A stretch of 64,000 bases of DNA, taken from NCBI GenBank assembly GCA_016584495.1, contig WAID01000015.1:2170501-2234500 (forward strand). The letters run 5' to 3'. Of this stretch, positions 45,147 to 56,026 are shown one piece after another. The position numbers were made by a program, and so were the translations under genes. The notes below the pieces were generated by a model. That model was not told the DNA's origin. It ran no database searches and saw only the letters and a program-made list of their open reading frames with translations. This DNA comes from Celoporthe dispersa. Lineage: Eukaryota; Ascomycota; Sordariomycetes; Diaporthales; Cryphonectriaceae. Each line of letters starts with the position of its first letter. Within the stretch, counting starts at the first letter, position 1.

Positions 45147-45172
45147 ACACACACACACACACACACACACAC
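45147..45172. repeat. (AC)13 microsatellite
   Basis: Uninterrupted AC dinucleotide repeat in the gene-poor region. Confidence 0.95.
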
Positions 45173-48100
45173 CAAAGAAAAGAAAGAAAAAAGAATACAA
45201 TCTAGAGAGGCGGTGGCAGACAAAACAGAAACCAAGGGCGGCAACAGTGGGCCGGCGAGTTATAGGTTTAGCAGGGGTCGGTCACCAGCTAAGCTTCGTG
45301 TAAGCCCGTGCTACAGCGCTACCACAGTTCCACGGGCCTGGCAGTCAGCGTGCTAGCGGCCCCGGGATGCGCCCGTTGTCCAGGGGTCTATGGGCCTGGG
45401 ACGAGTCGTCCCTCCTCCACTCTCGACTTCATCCCTTCTTTTCTCGCCGGCCACGACCTTCCAGAATGCCCAGCCTGTCACTTGCTCCCCCAAGAGATCC
45501 GTCCAGGCTGCTGACGATCCGCTCTCCCTGTCACTCTCCTCAGACGGGAAAAGGGACCTGGCAGCCAGCCTTACCAGTCTCAGGGTGCCACCAGCGGGAA
45601 GAGGCAGCTCCCAGAGGAGCCCGTGGCGAGGCAGGCAGACGGCCTGCAAATCTTCCTTGACGCACGCACACGGCCCGGGGGATACTCAGCCAACAGGGAT
45701 TCACCCATCCTTGATGATTTCTGATTCTCTAGCCTGGGGTCACTGTGAACCTCCAGAGTAATGTATTATGTGTCATGGTACAAGTTATCGGACACTTTGG
45801 TAACGTTCAGCCAAAAAAAAAAACCAAAACAAAACAACCCTTCCGATTATGCCCGTCATTCCCCCACACCATTCCAGCGCCAAATCTAAACAAGGCGGGC
45901 CCAGCCCGAAGTGCGGCCGCATGTTCCAGTTCTGTGTTCCCACTTCAATGCACGCAAGAACTCTGGGGCCCCTCTTCCCTTCCCAGGAGGCTTCAAAAAG
46001 CAGTACGGACAGGGTGCGACGAAAAGGAGGGAGGGGGGGAGAGATAGAGAAAGGAAAAAAGAACATGAGACACATAAGCTGATCCGAGGGAAAAATGAAC
46101 AGATCTTCCTATCTGCTGCTGGCTACGTCCAGCCACGCTCAGCCGTGTCTGTCCAGGGAAATATCGAAAGACCCACGCGGAAGCTTCCCGTAGCCGCCAC
46201 TATTGACGCCTCTCTTTCTCTTTGAAACACGCACGTCGACAGGCCATCATGATGTCTCTCCCTCAGGACATACCAGCAGTACGCACCACGGTCGTATAGT
46301 TTTTGTCTGGGGCCGGGGGGGGGGGTTGGGAACTTACACGAGCTCCCCCTGCAGGGATGGATGGCAAGACGGGTCCTTCTCGTACGCGTCCCGACTTCTC
46401 CCGGGACGAGCAGGGGTCCGCAGCTGGCGGATGCGCTCAGCCCCCTCCCCTCCCTCGACAGGGGTATCCCGAGCCCAGGTTTGGGGGGCAGGGCCTAAGC
46501 AGTCAGGTTCTGGAAGCTCGAGGCCAACACAGTACCATGCCTTGACGCCGTACAACGGCCCACACACCCTTCTTCTTCGTTGTACCTCGCAGCCTCCATC
46601 CAGCCTGGTCGAGGGTCTCACCCGTGAAACACCAATCCTCATCAAAAAAATCCCACCCCCGCGTGTGATGTGCGCCGCAATATTTCCCTTTATGCCCCCT
46701 CCCAGGGCTCCACTTGCCTCAAACAGAAGGCTCCTGGCCCTCTTCATGCCGCTCGTATTCTTGCCGGGTCTATTGGGCCTCAGAGGTCTTGATAAGACAT
46801 CTCTCAGCGCCCGGACAAGACATGAGATCTGATAACTCCCTCCCGGGTCACCAAGCGAGCGATCTGGACCGGCTTGGGAAAGGCCTCCTTGGCCCGGAAA
46901 CGCTGCACCGTATCATATTGTCCGTATCCTAAGGCTGATCTCTGACCAGCCTGTAATGTTCTGCAGGGAAGACGAGCGAGTGGTTCTTGTTGCGCTGGAC
47001 ATCCCGAGCCGGTGTGCTGGCTGGCTTCACGATCCAGCCAGAGCCAACCAAGATACCAACCAATTTAATTTTTGGGCATATTGACAGGCTTGTTCTTTTT
47101 CTTCTTCTTTACCTTTTTTTGCCTTCTCAATCATGGCGTGGGTCGTCTGGTCTCCTGGTTGTCCCCTCTCCCCGCAGGTCGAGATTCAGCCATCCCGATC
47201 GGCTGTCAAACAAGAGTGCCCGCCACGAGGGCCGCAAGGAAGGGCTGATACGTGGTTCAACGCCCACCCACCCTGTCAGCCTGTCTTGGGATCAAATCCA
47301 CGCGGCTGATACCGTGATACGCCCGTCCCAACAATTTTTCCTTTTTGCCAGTGATCCTTCCCCCTCCCCCCTAATGCACCAACGTGGGGGGATCCCCAGA
47401 CAGATACCCAGCTACCCCAGATGTCTAGCGAAGGAGGGGGAGTGTCATTGGCAGATACAGGCCGCCCCGGATGAGGTCTGCTTCTGCCCTCTTTTTTTTT
47501 CTTCTTTCCTTCTCTCTTCCTTTTCCTTCTTCTTTCTCCAGACCGCTCTTCCACCTAGCAATGCAACGCTTCAGAAGGCGGGCAGGCCAGACATTGAGTA
47601 ATAGTCCTATAGTAAATTTCTAGTTAAGTTTGGGCCAGACTCTTCCCCAGAAACTAGCTGATATGCTAAATCCCCAAGGGCACGCGACACCAGCCAGCCC
47701 TGCACCCAGCTAGAATACATCCGGGCTCCGGCCTCTGGGGTGCTGTAGTGCACTGCATCATGCATGCAGGCACTTCTCGGCTGCAGCATGCAGCAAGCCC
47801 TGCTGCCACTAGCCACGAGTGTGGTGGTCCTTGGTCCCCCCCCAAAACTACATCCAGCCCGTGAGCCCAGTCCGAACCATCAACACACACACTTCGGAGT
47901 ATATCTCGAGACACAAGCGGCACGGAGTATTTCAGCAAGGCTGAACGATTCTACGCCACGCGGCAATCAGGCTCCTCTATACTGACAGATATCCAGCGGA
48001 TTCCGTTGAGCGTCGTGAGATTTCGGTGACCGACTAGTGCGCACCGAAAGACCCAGCTTCGACGCGGGATGTTCGGTTCGCGATCTTGGTGCTGTGGATT

Positions 48101-48502
48101 TCCCCAGACTGTCTTTCTGGGTTTGGTCTTCTTTTTGTTTTTGCCTTTTCTTTTTCTTTGGGATTATCCGAGCGGCGACCTGATCAGGTCCCACGAAAGC
48201 TTGCCGGGAGGTCATCTACGCCCTAGCTCTTGGGGACAGACTTCCGAGAGGGCAGGTTGGCTGGCTCGAGTGAGCTGCAGCGCGCAGTCCCCGGTCCCGA
48301 GAATTGTTGGGACGAAGTATTGCTGTGCCATTGCTTCTCCTGGCTCTCCTGGAGAGAGGAATGAAGGGCAAGGGTCAGACGCCACGAATGGGCGCTGCGG
48401 GCGAGTCTTCGTTGTTGGTGCTAGAGGGCAGATTTGTTGAGCCTTCTTGCATGGAGCCGTGAGTCTACTTTCCCTTGAGACCTGGACCCCACAGTGCTAC
48501 AT

Positions 48503-48503
<1 letters not shown>

Positions 48504-48536
<33 letters not shown>
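48504..48536. repeat. (CA)16 microsatellite
   Basis: Uninterrupted CA repeat followed by a T run, about 480 bp beyond the GH12 stop. Confidence 0.95.
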
Positions 48537-48538
<2 letters not shown>

Positions 48539-48771
48539 TTTTCTATGGTTACTTTCTCTGATGGCTGCATCTCTACCAAGTGGCAGTGTTGTTGGCCGTG
48601 GTAGCAATGGGATGGCCGCCAGCCTAGGTCCATGGTAATGTCTAGCGCATGGGAGCTGTACCTTATATTACATGTACCTACGGGGATACGAACCACCAGC
48701 GTGGCATTGGTGCTCAGTGCTCGACCAGACTCAGAACTTGTCTGAACGCATAGTCTATGCGAGCGAGCGAG

Positions 48772-48773
<2 letters not shown>

Positions 48774-48804
<31 letters not shown>
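48774..48804. repeat. (AG)15 microsatellite
   Basis: Uninterrupted AG repeat, preceded by a short GAGC run. It lies 3' of the GH12 gene. Confidence 0.95.
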
Positions 48805-48807
<3 letters not shown>

Positions 48808-49018
48808 GGCCACACACAGGAAAGACACAGTTCTACAGAGACGGTTATGAGCATAAGTTTTCAACGAACTCATTCATTTACAGGCTGGGCTGGCAGGCAG
48901 GCACAGAAAGAACGCCCCTTTACCACTAATAAAGACATACATATATCTACAAGGAACAACATAACACACACCGGACCAGACCATTCTCCCACATACTAAG
49001 CCCCGTCACGATGTCTCC

Positions 49019-50119
49019 TTATTTGCCTCCCTTGTGGCAGCTCTTCTTGGTGCTGGTAGCCAGCGTCGTAGCAGCCTCGGCCGAGGTAGCAGCAGCCGTG
49101 GCAGGGGCGGCCGTGGTCAAGGCCTGAGCAGCCGAGGAGGCATGCTGGACAACAGCGCTAGACGAAGCAGCAGCGGACTGCGTGGCAGACGAAGCGGGCG
49201 CCGAGGCCGCTGACGCCGGCGCCACAACACTGCTGGCCGCGGCAGAGGAGGAGACGGCAACGCTGGACTCGGCTGAGCTGCTGGCCGCAGCCGTCACGCT
49301 GACCTCGACGCTCGTGGCCACGGCAGAGGTGCTGGCCACGGCGGCGGCGGTGGTGGTGGCGGCGGCGGCGGAGCCTCCTGTGGACACGCCGCACGAGTAC
49401 GAGGAGACGGAGAGGACAGCGCTGGTGCCGGTGAAGGGCTCGGTGCCGGCGCCGATGCTCAGCAGGTACTGGCTGCTCGACACGCCCTCGTTGTCGACGA
49501 GGTAGTTCAGGAAGTCCATCAGGTCGCCGTCAAAGTCCTCGACGGCCGAGGTGGCGACGAAGCTATACACGGTGGTGTCGCCGTTGGGCCCCGTGTACAG
49601 GTCCCAGGTAGTGCCAGCGATCTCGGGCGTGGCAACGGTGCTGCCGGTGGAGGAGATGGGGCCGGCGCCGCCGATGGCGTCGAGCCAGACCATGATCTCG
49701 TACTCGTCGCTGCCGTCGGCAGAGGACGAGGTGAACATGTCGTAGCTCACGTCGGCGACGATGTCGGTGCCCGAGTAGGACCAGGACCACACGGACGGGA
49801 TGGACGAGATGGAGGCCAGGGTGGTGATGCTGAAGTTGGTGACGGTGTTGGCAAAGGACTTGACCTGGGAGCTCTCGCCGGTCCAGGACCACGAGGTGGA
49901 CCACGACAGCACGTCGTCGGCCAGGCTGTCGACGGTCGTGCACTGCGACCCAGTGCCGGCATCCTCGTTCCAGAGGTCCTGGTAGACCGTGTACACGCCC
50001 GTGGCTACGCTGTCCCACTGTCCGCAGATGGAGGTCGCGCGGGCCTCGATGCGGGTGGGCTTGTCGTGGGCCGCCGTGACGGCGCCGGCGAGGAGGGCGG
50101 TTGTGAGCAGGGAGTTCAT
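49019..50119 (-). CDS. Secreted GH12 endoglucanase (xyloglucanase-type) with Ala/Ser-rich tail
   Basis: An intronless 366-residue protein. The signal peptide is MNSLLTTALLAGAVTA. The mature GH12 jelly-roll domain follows: CGQWDSVATGVYTVYQDLWN, WSTSWSWTGESSQVKSF and VSYDMFTSSS. The nucleophile Glu141 is in DEYEIMVWLDAIGG and the acid/base Glu227 is in GTEPFTG, both family hallmarks. Residues 250-366 are almost only Ala, Ser, Thr and Val, ending KKSCHKGGK. No cellulose-binding module is present, and there is no hydrophobic GPI-anchor signal. GH12 enzymes cut beta-1,4-glucan or xyloglucan in plant cell walls. The tail is probably O-mannosylated and may act as a wall-spanning stalk. Confidence 0.93.
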   Translation of the reverse strand: MNSLLTTALLAGAVTAAHDKPTRIEARATSICGQWDSVATGVYTVYQDLWNEDAGTGSQCTTVDSLADDVLSWSTSWSWTGESSQVKSFANTVTNFSITTLASISSIPSVWSWSYSGTDIVADVSYDMFTSSSADGSDEYEIMVWLDAIGGAGPISSTGSTVATPEIAGTTWDLYTGPNGDTTVYSFVATSAVEDFDGDLMDFLNYLVDNEGVSSSQYLLSIGAGTEPFTGTSAVLSVSSYSCGVSTGGSAAAATTTAAAVASTSAVATSVEVSVTAAASSSAESSVAVSSSAAASSVVAPASAASAPASSATQSAAASSSAVVQHASSAAQALTTAAPATAAATSAEAATTLATSTKKSCHKGGK

Positions 50120-51824
50120 CTTGGCTTGTTTGTGTGCTTGTGAGGAAAGAGAGAGAGACGGGGGGAAGGAGTGTAAGGTGTAGGTGGAGGCTGGTATTTT
50201 TTTTTTGGTGGTTTTTTTTTTCTTGCTTGAAAGAGTGAATGATATCTGCAGAGACCAGAAATCAAGACGAACGAGTGTGAGCCTCCAGGGCTATGATGAA
50301 GCTGACTTGCGAAACTTTTGTTTCAACGCGAGGAGAACTGTAAGGGACTGCAAAGCAAGAAGAGAAAGAAGGGCCCTTCGTGAAGCTTAAAAACAGGAAT
50401 GATTGGCATTTTAAAAGACACACACTCCCTCTCTCTCCCCTTCTCTCCCGGCCGCATCTTTTCGGCACATGCGGCAGCCAGGCGAGCTCCTGATGTTGTC
50501 ATCTCCGGCCCCCTTTCATTTCATTAACACTCGCCCTCACCCCTCTTACTCACCCAGGCGCGCGCCGAAGCAGCGGTTCATCCCCATCTTGCCTCCCTCG
50601 AGTCGTCCTCCCCTGGCCGCGCCGCCGGGGTTCGTGTCCCAATCCACGATAGCGTCGCCGCCGCGCCGAGATGAGCTCAGGAGACCCGCATGCGCCGCCC
50701 CTCCTCGAGGAATTTCTCCGAGTGGTTCGACGGTCAGGTCCGGCGCATCGTGTGTGGACTGATGAAAGTTAGGCGTCTCTTTTTTTGGGGGGGCGAGGTT
50801 CAGGTTCTGACTTGATTAATAAAGGCTGTCCTTCAACTTAGCCTAGACCTATTGGGCCTCATTTTTTTTGTTGAAATATTCTTGTTTTCTTCTCCTCTAT
50901 TCTTTTGTTAGGCACAGAGGCGCCGGCAGGAGGTGTTGGTGGCAGCTGGGGGGTGCTGTGGGCTAGAAGAATCCACAGTTGTTTCAATGTGCCCTTTCAG
51001 GCATGGATAAGTATGTCATCGAAACCATGACCCACCTGGGGTTTCCAAGACGGGATTGGGGAAGGATGAGAATGGAGAAGAGAAAGGGAAAAGGAGTCAA
51101 GAAAGAGAGAGAGAGGGGGAGAGAGAGAGAGCGAGAGAGAAGATATAGCATGCCGAGAACCCTGATGGAGATCTTCTTTTTTTCTCTTTTCTCTCTTTGT
51201 TTCGTTGCGGATCGGCTGGTTGATTGGCTTGAGGTCGACAGAAAGCTATGCTGGCGAGGCTCACTCCCTCCTTCTAACTCCTTTGGATTACTCCTCGGCG
51301 CCAGGAAGATGAAGGAAGAAGGGGAGGAGTGGTGTTTGCAAGGCACGACCAGCATAGCAGTCTGTACATAGTACATCCCACAAACAAGTCTTTCCCTGCT
51401 AGAGACAAGTTATTTGAAAGGCACAGCAGGAAGACAACCCCCTATGATGCCCTGCTGCACAGCCAGGTCGAGCACCTCATACACCAGCGGAACTTCACAC
51501 TCAACCTTCGTTTTTTCTTTCCTCTTAAAAAAAATAGAAAATAATTGGCCAAGTTTGGTATCGAAAAGAATGTCAAAGTCCATTATAGTAATTACGCTTC
51601 AGGACTCTGAAAACAGGACTAAAGGCCAACAATGCTGCTTGTGACACAGAATCAGTCTACAATGTGGAGAGGTGACTATGGCTCGACCTCAGTGCCATCG
51701 CAGCTGGCCTTGATAACACGTTCAGCCCCCTCCTGCATCGAGTCTCCTGTAGAGGACACCGAGTTGAGGTGCGATACTGAAATCAATACTGCGGATAGTC
51801 TGAAGATCTACCAAGCCCTGTCGA

Positions 51825-52055
51825 TCATCGCTTCCCTTTCCGTCTGGCCCGCCCAAGCTGATTGGCTCCAGCGATGTTGGACCCGGACGTCGGGCCCGGC
51901 ACCTCGGCTCCGTTTTCTATCCCCCGCTGCCCCTGTGTGCGTGTCTTGATCATCTGATGCCAAACCGCCCTCTGCAGCAAATTCTCATCATCTTGGCTCA
52001 GGATCATACTGTCCGACGACTTATCGGTGTCTCGTTGTGGGGGCTCCGCTGACAT
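51825..52055 (-). CDS. Possible small or decayed ORF of unknown function
   Basis: From an ATG at 52055 the frame encodes 76 residues. Its composition is hydrophilic and balanced, with a helical-looking middle (SQDDENLLQRAVWHQMIKTR) and a basic end. Further plausible coding scraps lie upstream (to about 52246) and downstream (to about 51,675) in other frames, without convincing splice sites. It matches no family I know. It may be a decayed gene, part of an unrecognised spliced gene, or chance. Confidence 0.22.
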   Translation of the reverse strand: MSAEPPQRDTDKSSDSMILSQDDENLLQRAVWHQMIKTRTQGQRGIENGAEVPGPTSGSNIAGANQLGRARRKGKR

Positions 52056-52318
52056 CTGAAGCGAGACTGGGGAGTCCTGGGAGAGGGGTGAGGGCTGCAC
52101 ATTGTGAAAACTGAGACCAGAGCAGCACAGAGTCCGGTTTGCGCTCGGAACACTGAATCAGATCTTTGACGAATCAGGCGAGAGATTTGATCCTCGGGCC
52201 TGAACGACACTGTCCGCAGTATTACTGCCATCAGGCCGCCCAGCATACTAGTACATATGAACGACCATCGAGATGAGGCGATCTGATCCCAAGTGTATCA
52301 CAGTATCTCGGCCAAACC

Positions 52319-52342
52319 AAAAAAAAAAAAAAAAAAAAAAAA
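52319..52342 (+). repeat. A24 homopolymer
   Basis: Twenty-four consecutive A followed by an A-rich tail (aaggaagataaataaataaa). It could be a simple slippage tract or the poly(A) scar of an inserted cDNA. No target-site duplication was found by eye. Confidence 0.9.
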
Positions 52343-52697
52343 GGAAGATAAATAAATAAACCTAAAAGGCCGGCCAGGTCTTTTGGTTGGATGCAGTCAT
52401 GTCCTCCTTGAGCTGGGTCACTTACTCTGCAGGTTTCCAGAGCCGCCCACCGGAGAGATGGAGAAACATATTCGGGGAGGACGCTTGGTTGGAAAAGTTC
52501 ATTGTCTTTTTCTCTTCTTTCTTTTCTTCACATGTTGATCATGTTTTATGCCATTTCCCGTCTCCTTCCCTCCCACCCATTTCCAGCCAAACACGTTGAG
52601 AACTTCGATCACCACCCATCAATTATACACATACTATGGTAGTGGCTGTTTAGACCATACCTGAGCGTGCTATTATGATACTAGTAGACAATGCCTT

Positions 52698-52747
52698 GGG
52701 TGACGTAGCTGACCCGCCGATCCGGGACTCGCCGTGGGTGACGTTGC
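52698..52747 (+). promoter_or_regulatory. Paired gggtgacgt(a/t)gc boxes, CRE-like
   Basis: Two 12-base copies, gggtgacgtagc at 52698-52709 and gggtgacgttgc at 52736-52747, share the TGACGT core bound by ATF/CREB-type bZIP factors. They lie about 430 bp upstream of the PAF-AH start. A regulatory role is inference. Confidence 0.35.
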
Positions 52748-53172
52748 AGAATATGCACGCGACTCCATGTTCATTGGCTGCAGCCCCCAACGGCCCCCTT
52801 TTTTCCGCCGGGTAAGCTTGCACATCTCAGGCCTAGCTAAAAAGTTCCAGGGCTGAGGCTGAGATGGGGGTCGAGGCGGCGGTTTCCTCGAGATCCCCTG
52901 GTTCCCTTCTCCCTCTTCGAAACCACTCTTCAAATGTCGCGTGTCCTTCTCAATTGCTTCCCGTTCTCTCCTGCCTCTCATCTCCTGCGTATGTCATCGA
53001 TAATCATAGTAATAGAGCTCTTCTCTTCTTCAGACTTTTATCTGAATACCTCGTTGCGGATGTAGCTTGTGCCCTCCTGGGCCACACACGCGCTCACGCC
53101 TGCACTCTTGATCCTGGCGGACTGGAAACCTAGGCCCGTAGTTGGACCGTTCGATCGAATTGAGTGTCAACA

Positions 53173-54991
53173 ATGACCCCTCCTCCGACCAAGGCCGAGA
53201 GGGCCGCCTACTCGGAGAGAATGGCGTACTATCTGAACAAGATCAATCCTATACCGACACTCCCGGAGTACACGGGGCCCTACAAAGTTGGTACCGTCGA
53301 CGTCGAGATCCCAACCTCAGACCTCAATGCCCCGAGTCCGGCACCCGAGAACGCCGCCGACATCCACACGGTTCAGTTTCGCATCTTCTACCCAGCTCAG
53401 CCAGACTCCAGAGGCAAGAGAATCACATGGCTTCCTGCTCCACAGAGGAGCCACGTCTCGGCCTACACCAAGTTCCTGGGCTTCGGCGCTGTCACCTCCG
53501 AGATTCTCTCGTGCGCACCCCCTCTCTGCCTCTGAAGAGTTGTTTGCATCGTGGCTGACCTTGCCTGTCGTGACAGCTTCCTCCCCCGACATGTACACTA
53601 CACCACGATCCCCGTCCACAAGAACGCCTCGGTTCTCGAACCCGAACACCTGCCAAACAAGCGATGGCCCACGATGATCTTCTCCCACGGCCTTGGTGGC
53701 AACCGCAATGCATATTCGCACATCGCAGGCTCCCTGGCCTCGCACGGCGTCGTCGTCATATGTCCGGAACATCGCGACGGGAGCGCGGCCGTCTCGTTCC
53801 TTCGTGACCCCGCGGCGCAGAACAGACGATCTGGCGGGAGTGCCAGGCGTGTTGTGCCCTACGTCAAGATCCCCCACGACCAGAACCGGCAGACATGGGA
53901 CGCGCGGAACCAACAGCTCAAGGTGCGGCTCTGGGAGCTCGGCCTGACGCACGAGGCGGTCCTTGATATCGACGCCGGCCTGGACATGCGCAACCTGAAT
54001 GCGAGCACACCTGCCGCTGGCCTCGCCCAGCTCGCCTCGAAGCTCGACGTCCGGGAGCCCGGGTCCATCATCTTTGGCGGGCATTCGTTCGGAGCCGCAA
54101 CGACCGTTCAGCTTCTCAAGTCGACTTACTACGCCGGCTCCCCCGAGCTGGAGGCCATCGAGGAGCCGCTCTTCTCTCCTTTGGCCGGCAGTCGCATCCG
54201 CGCACAGATTACCTCCAGGAACCCCATCATGATGCTCGATATGTGGTGCTTCCCTCTCGTCTCCCCCTACCATGACAGCCCTCTACAGCCTACCCCTCCC
54301 AGCATACGCCGACAACGACCCGACGGCACCAGGCGGCGCTGCTGTCCTGGCCGTCGAGTCGGAGACCTTCTTCAAGTGGACCGAGCACCTCCACGCCATG
54401 TGCCGCATCATCTCGCCGAGACCCAGCGACCCCGTCGTCAGCGCGTCAGCATTTGAGCGTCCCGGGTCGGGCGTGAGGCTGCCCGAGCCAAACCTCTTCT
54501 ACGTCGTCAACAGCGCGCACCTGAACCAGAGCGACTTTGGTGTCCTGTTCCCGTGGCTGACGAAGAAGGTCTTTGGTGCCGAGCAGCCGGAGCGCGCACT
54601 CCGCCTGAACGTGAGGGCCATGCTACAGCTCCTGAGGGCGAACGGCGTGCCCGTCGCGAGGACGTGGGCCGGAGACCTTGTGGACGGTGCGGAGGTCTCG
54701 GACAAGCTCGAGGGCGCAGAGGCTGCTGTTGGTGGTGGTGGTGGTGGTGACGCTGGCGGGAACGGCGGTACCGAGGACGGCCTCCTGGATGACAAGGCCA
54801 TCTTCGACCGCAGCGGGAATGGGACTGTCGACTACTGGAAGTGGATCGATATCGTGGGCATGGGTGGGGAGTCTGACCACGGCGGTAAGGATGGTGAGCC
54901 GGAGGGCGTCGGGGGCGAGAGCGAGATGGAGACGGAGATTGAGGGTGCTGCGAGCCCCCAGCCGCCCGCTACGGTAGATGCCCGTGCCTGA
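53173..54991 (+). CDS. Platelet-activating factor acetylhydrolase-like lipase, one frameshift in the written sequence
   Basis: Exon 1 (53173-53510) and exon 2 (from 53577) are split by a 66-nt intron. The N-terminal half carries VGTVDVEIPTSDL, RWPTMIFSHGLGGNRNAYSH and VVVICPEHRDGSAAVSF. The nucleophile Ser283 is in IIFGGHSFGAATTVQLL. After PIMMLDMWCFPLVSP the frame is lost. The +1 frame continues with SLPLPAYADNDPTAPGG, FFKWTEHLHAMCRII and NSAHLNQSDFGVLFPWLTK to the stop at 54991. One C too many in the C5 run at 54263-54267 explains this, and its removal gives 583 residues. The fold is that of PAF-acetylhydrolase isoform II/plasma type, which hydrolyses sn-2 short acyl groups of phospholipids. 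A Gly-rich loop follows near the C-terminus. No signal peptide is evident. Confidence 0.87.
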
Positions 54992-56026
54992 AACATGGGC
55001 GGATGAAGGATTCTGGGAATGGCGCAATACGGTGTGGGCTCTTCAGATGTGAGGGTCAAGAACTTGCTTATGATACCAGCAATAGACGGTCACGGTTCGG
55101 AGTCTGCGGCTGTCTTGACAAATTCTCTTCGAGACAGCACCTGCGAGTGCATAGCGATCTAAGATTGACAATCTGGATGTGAAAATTGTCTCGAATCCCC
55201 TATTACACGCTCTTGTGAACAGTTTTCTCTTCTTATGTTTGGTCAGACAAGCTGGCTGTGGCTTGGTCAAATGGGACGTCTGGGTCCGAATGATCCCCCT
55301 GAGCAGTCTTGGAACGTACGCCCGCAAGAACGGTATCTCCCAACGGATAGAGCCATGTAGTTAGCACTCTCGCAGTTAGTACGACTCAGAGAGTCCACTC
55401 TCTAATATCTGTTGTTTGTTTTGCTTCCGACATTGTTTGGAAGGGCGGGTTGTCTTCGCTTTGCTCTTTAGAGAGGCACACTAGCCAGGAAGCTGGCTTA
55501 AAATATGCACACATGGTAATACGCCTAGGTGATCCCATCAGCTTGCTAATATCAAGTCAAAGCTCTGGGCGTGCTGGTGTTTGCTCCATGTCCACCGTTT
55601 GTGATTTACGTGCGAAGCGTCGCTCTGATTCGCATTGTCAATTTCTCCTACAACTCCTGCATTTAGTTCCGATGTCTCATGAGCCACCCCATGTGATTAC
55701 TGAGCGTTCGAAACATTCACAACCTCATCCCCTTTGACTGTCACAGCACTCTTCCATGCCTATATGCTTCACTTGTTTTCTATTAACATACAGACTTTTG
55801 GTCCAGGAAGACCAAGTGGACTGTAATAAACAGCACTGTCGTTCCCTGCCACTTCACTCCAGATCACCAGAGGCGCAAATCCAATTCAGAGCCGACCTTC
55901 TGCAGCCAAGGAACCTGCCAAGTAATTAATGACTATCATTGTGTTATTAAAAAAAAAAAAAAGCAATACTATCACAAACCGAGACACAGCCGCACATACC
56001 TCAACCGAAGGACCACAGGAGACAAG
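54992..56026. promoter_or_regulatory. PAF-AH 3' flank and APH gene promoter
   Basis: One kilobase between tandem genes, with an A13 run near 55,950. No gene is seen. Confidence 0.55.

Larger units (their letters stand above)
43710..49018. other. Long gene-poor region rich in simple repeats
   Basis: This 5.3-kb stretch separates the malic enzyme start from the GH12 stop. It contains (AC)n at 45147-45172, an 11-base G run near 46315-46325, (CA)n at 48504-48536 and (AG)n at 48774-48804. Open frames of up to about 209 codons occur, but they are Pro/Ser/Arg-rich, lack domains and have no consistent splice partners. No tRNA, rRNA or transposon is recognised. The region next to 43710 is probably the malic enzyme leader and promoter. 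Confidence 0.55.
50120..53172. promoter_or_regulatory. Divergent intergenic region between GH12 and PAF-AH genes
   Basis: Three kilobases containing the GH12 promoter (T-rich at 50,198-50,222), a GA-rich tract at about 51,107-51,140, a possible small minus-strand ORF (51825-52055), an A24 run (52319-52342) and two TGACGT boxes (52698-52747). No complete gene is recognised. Confidence 0.5.

Noticed and set aside
46203..47601. Open frames of about 200 codons in the gene-poor region
   Set aside because: Pro/Ser/Arg/Phe-rich, no domains, no conserved splice context, and broken by simple repeats in neighbouring frames.
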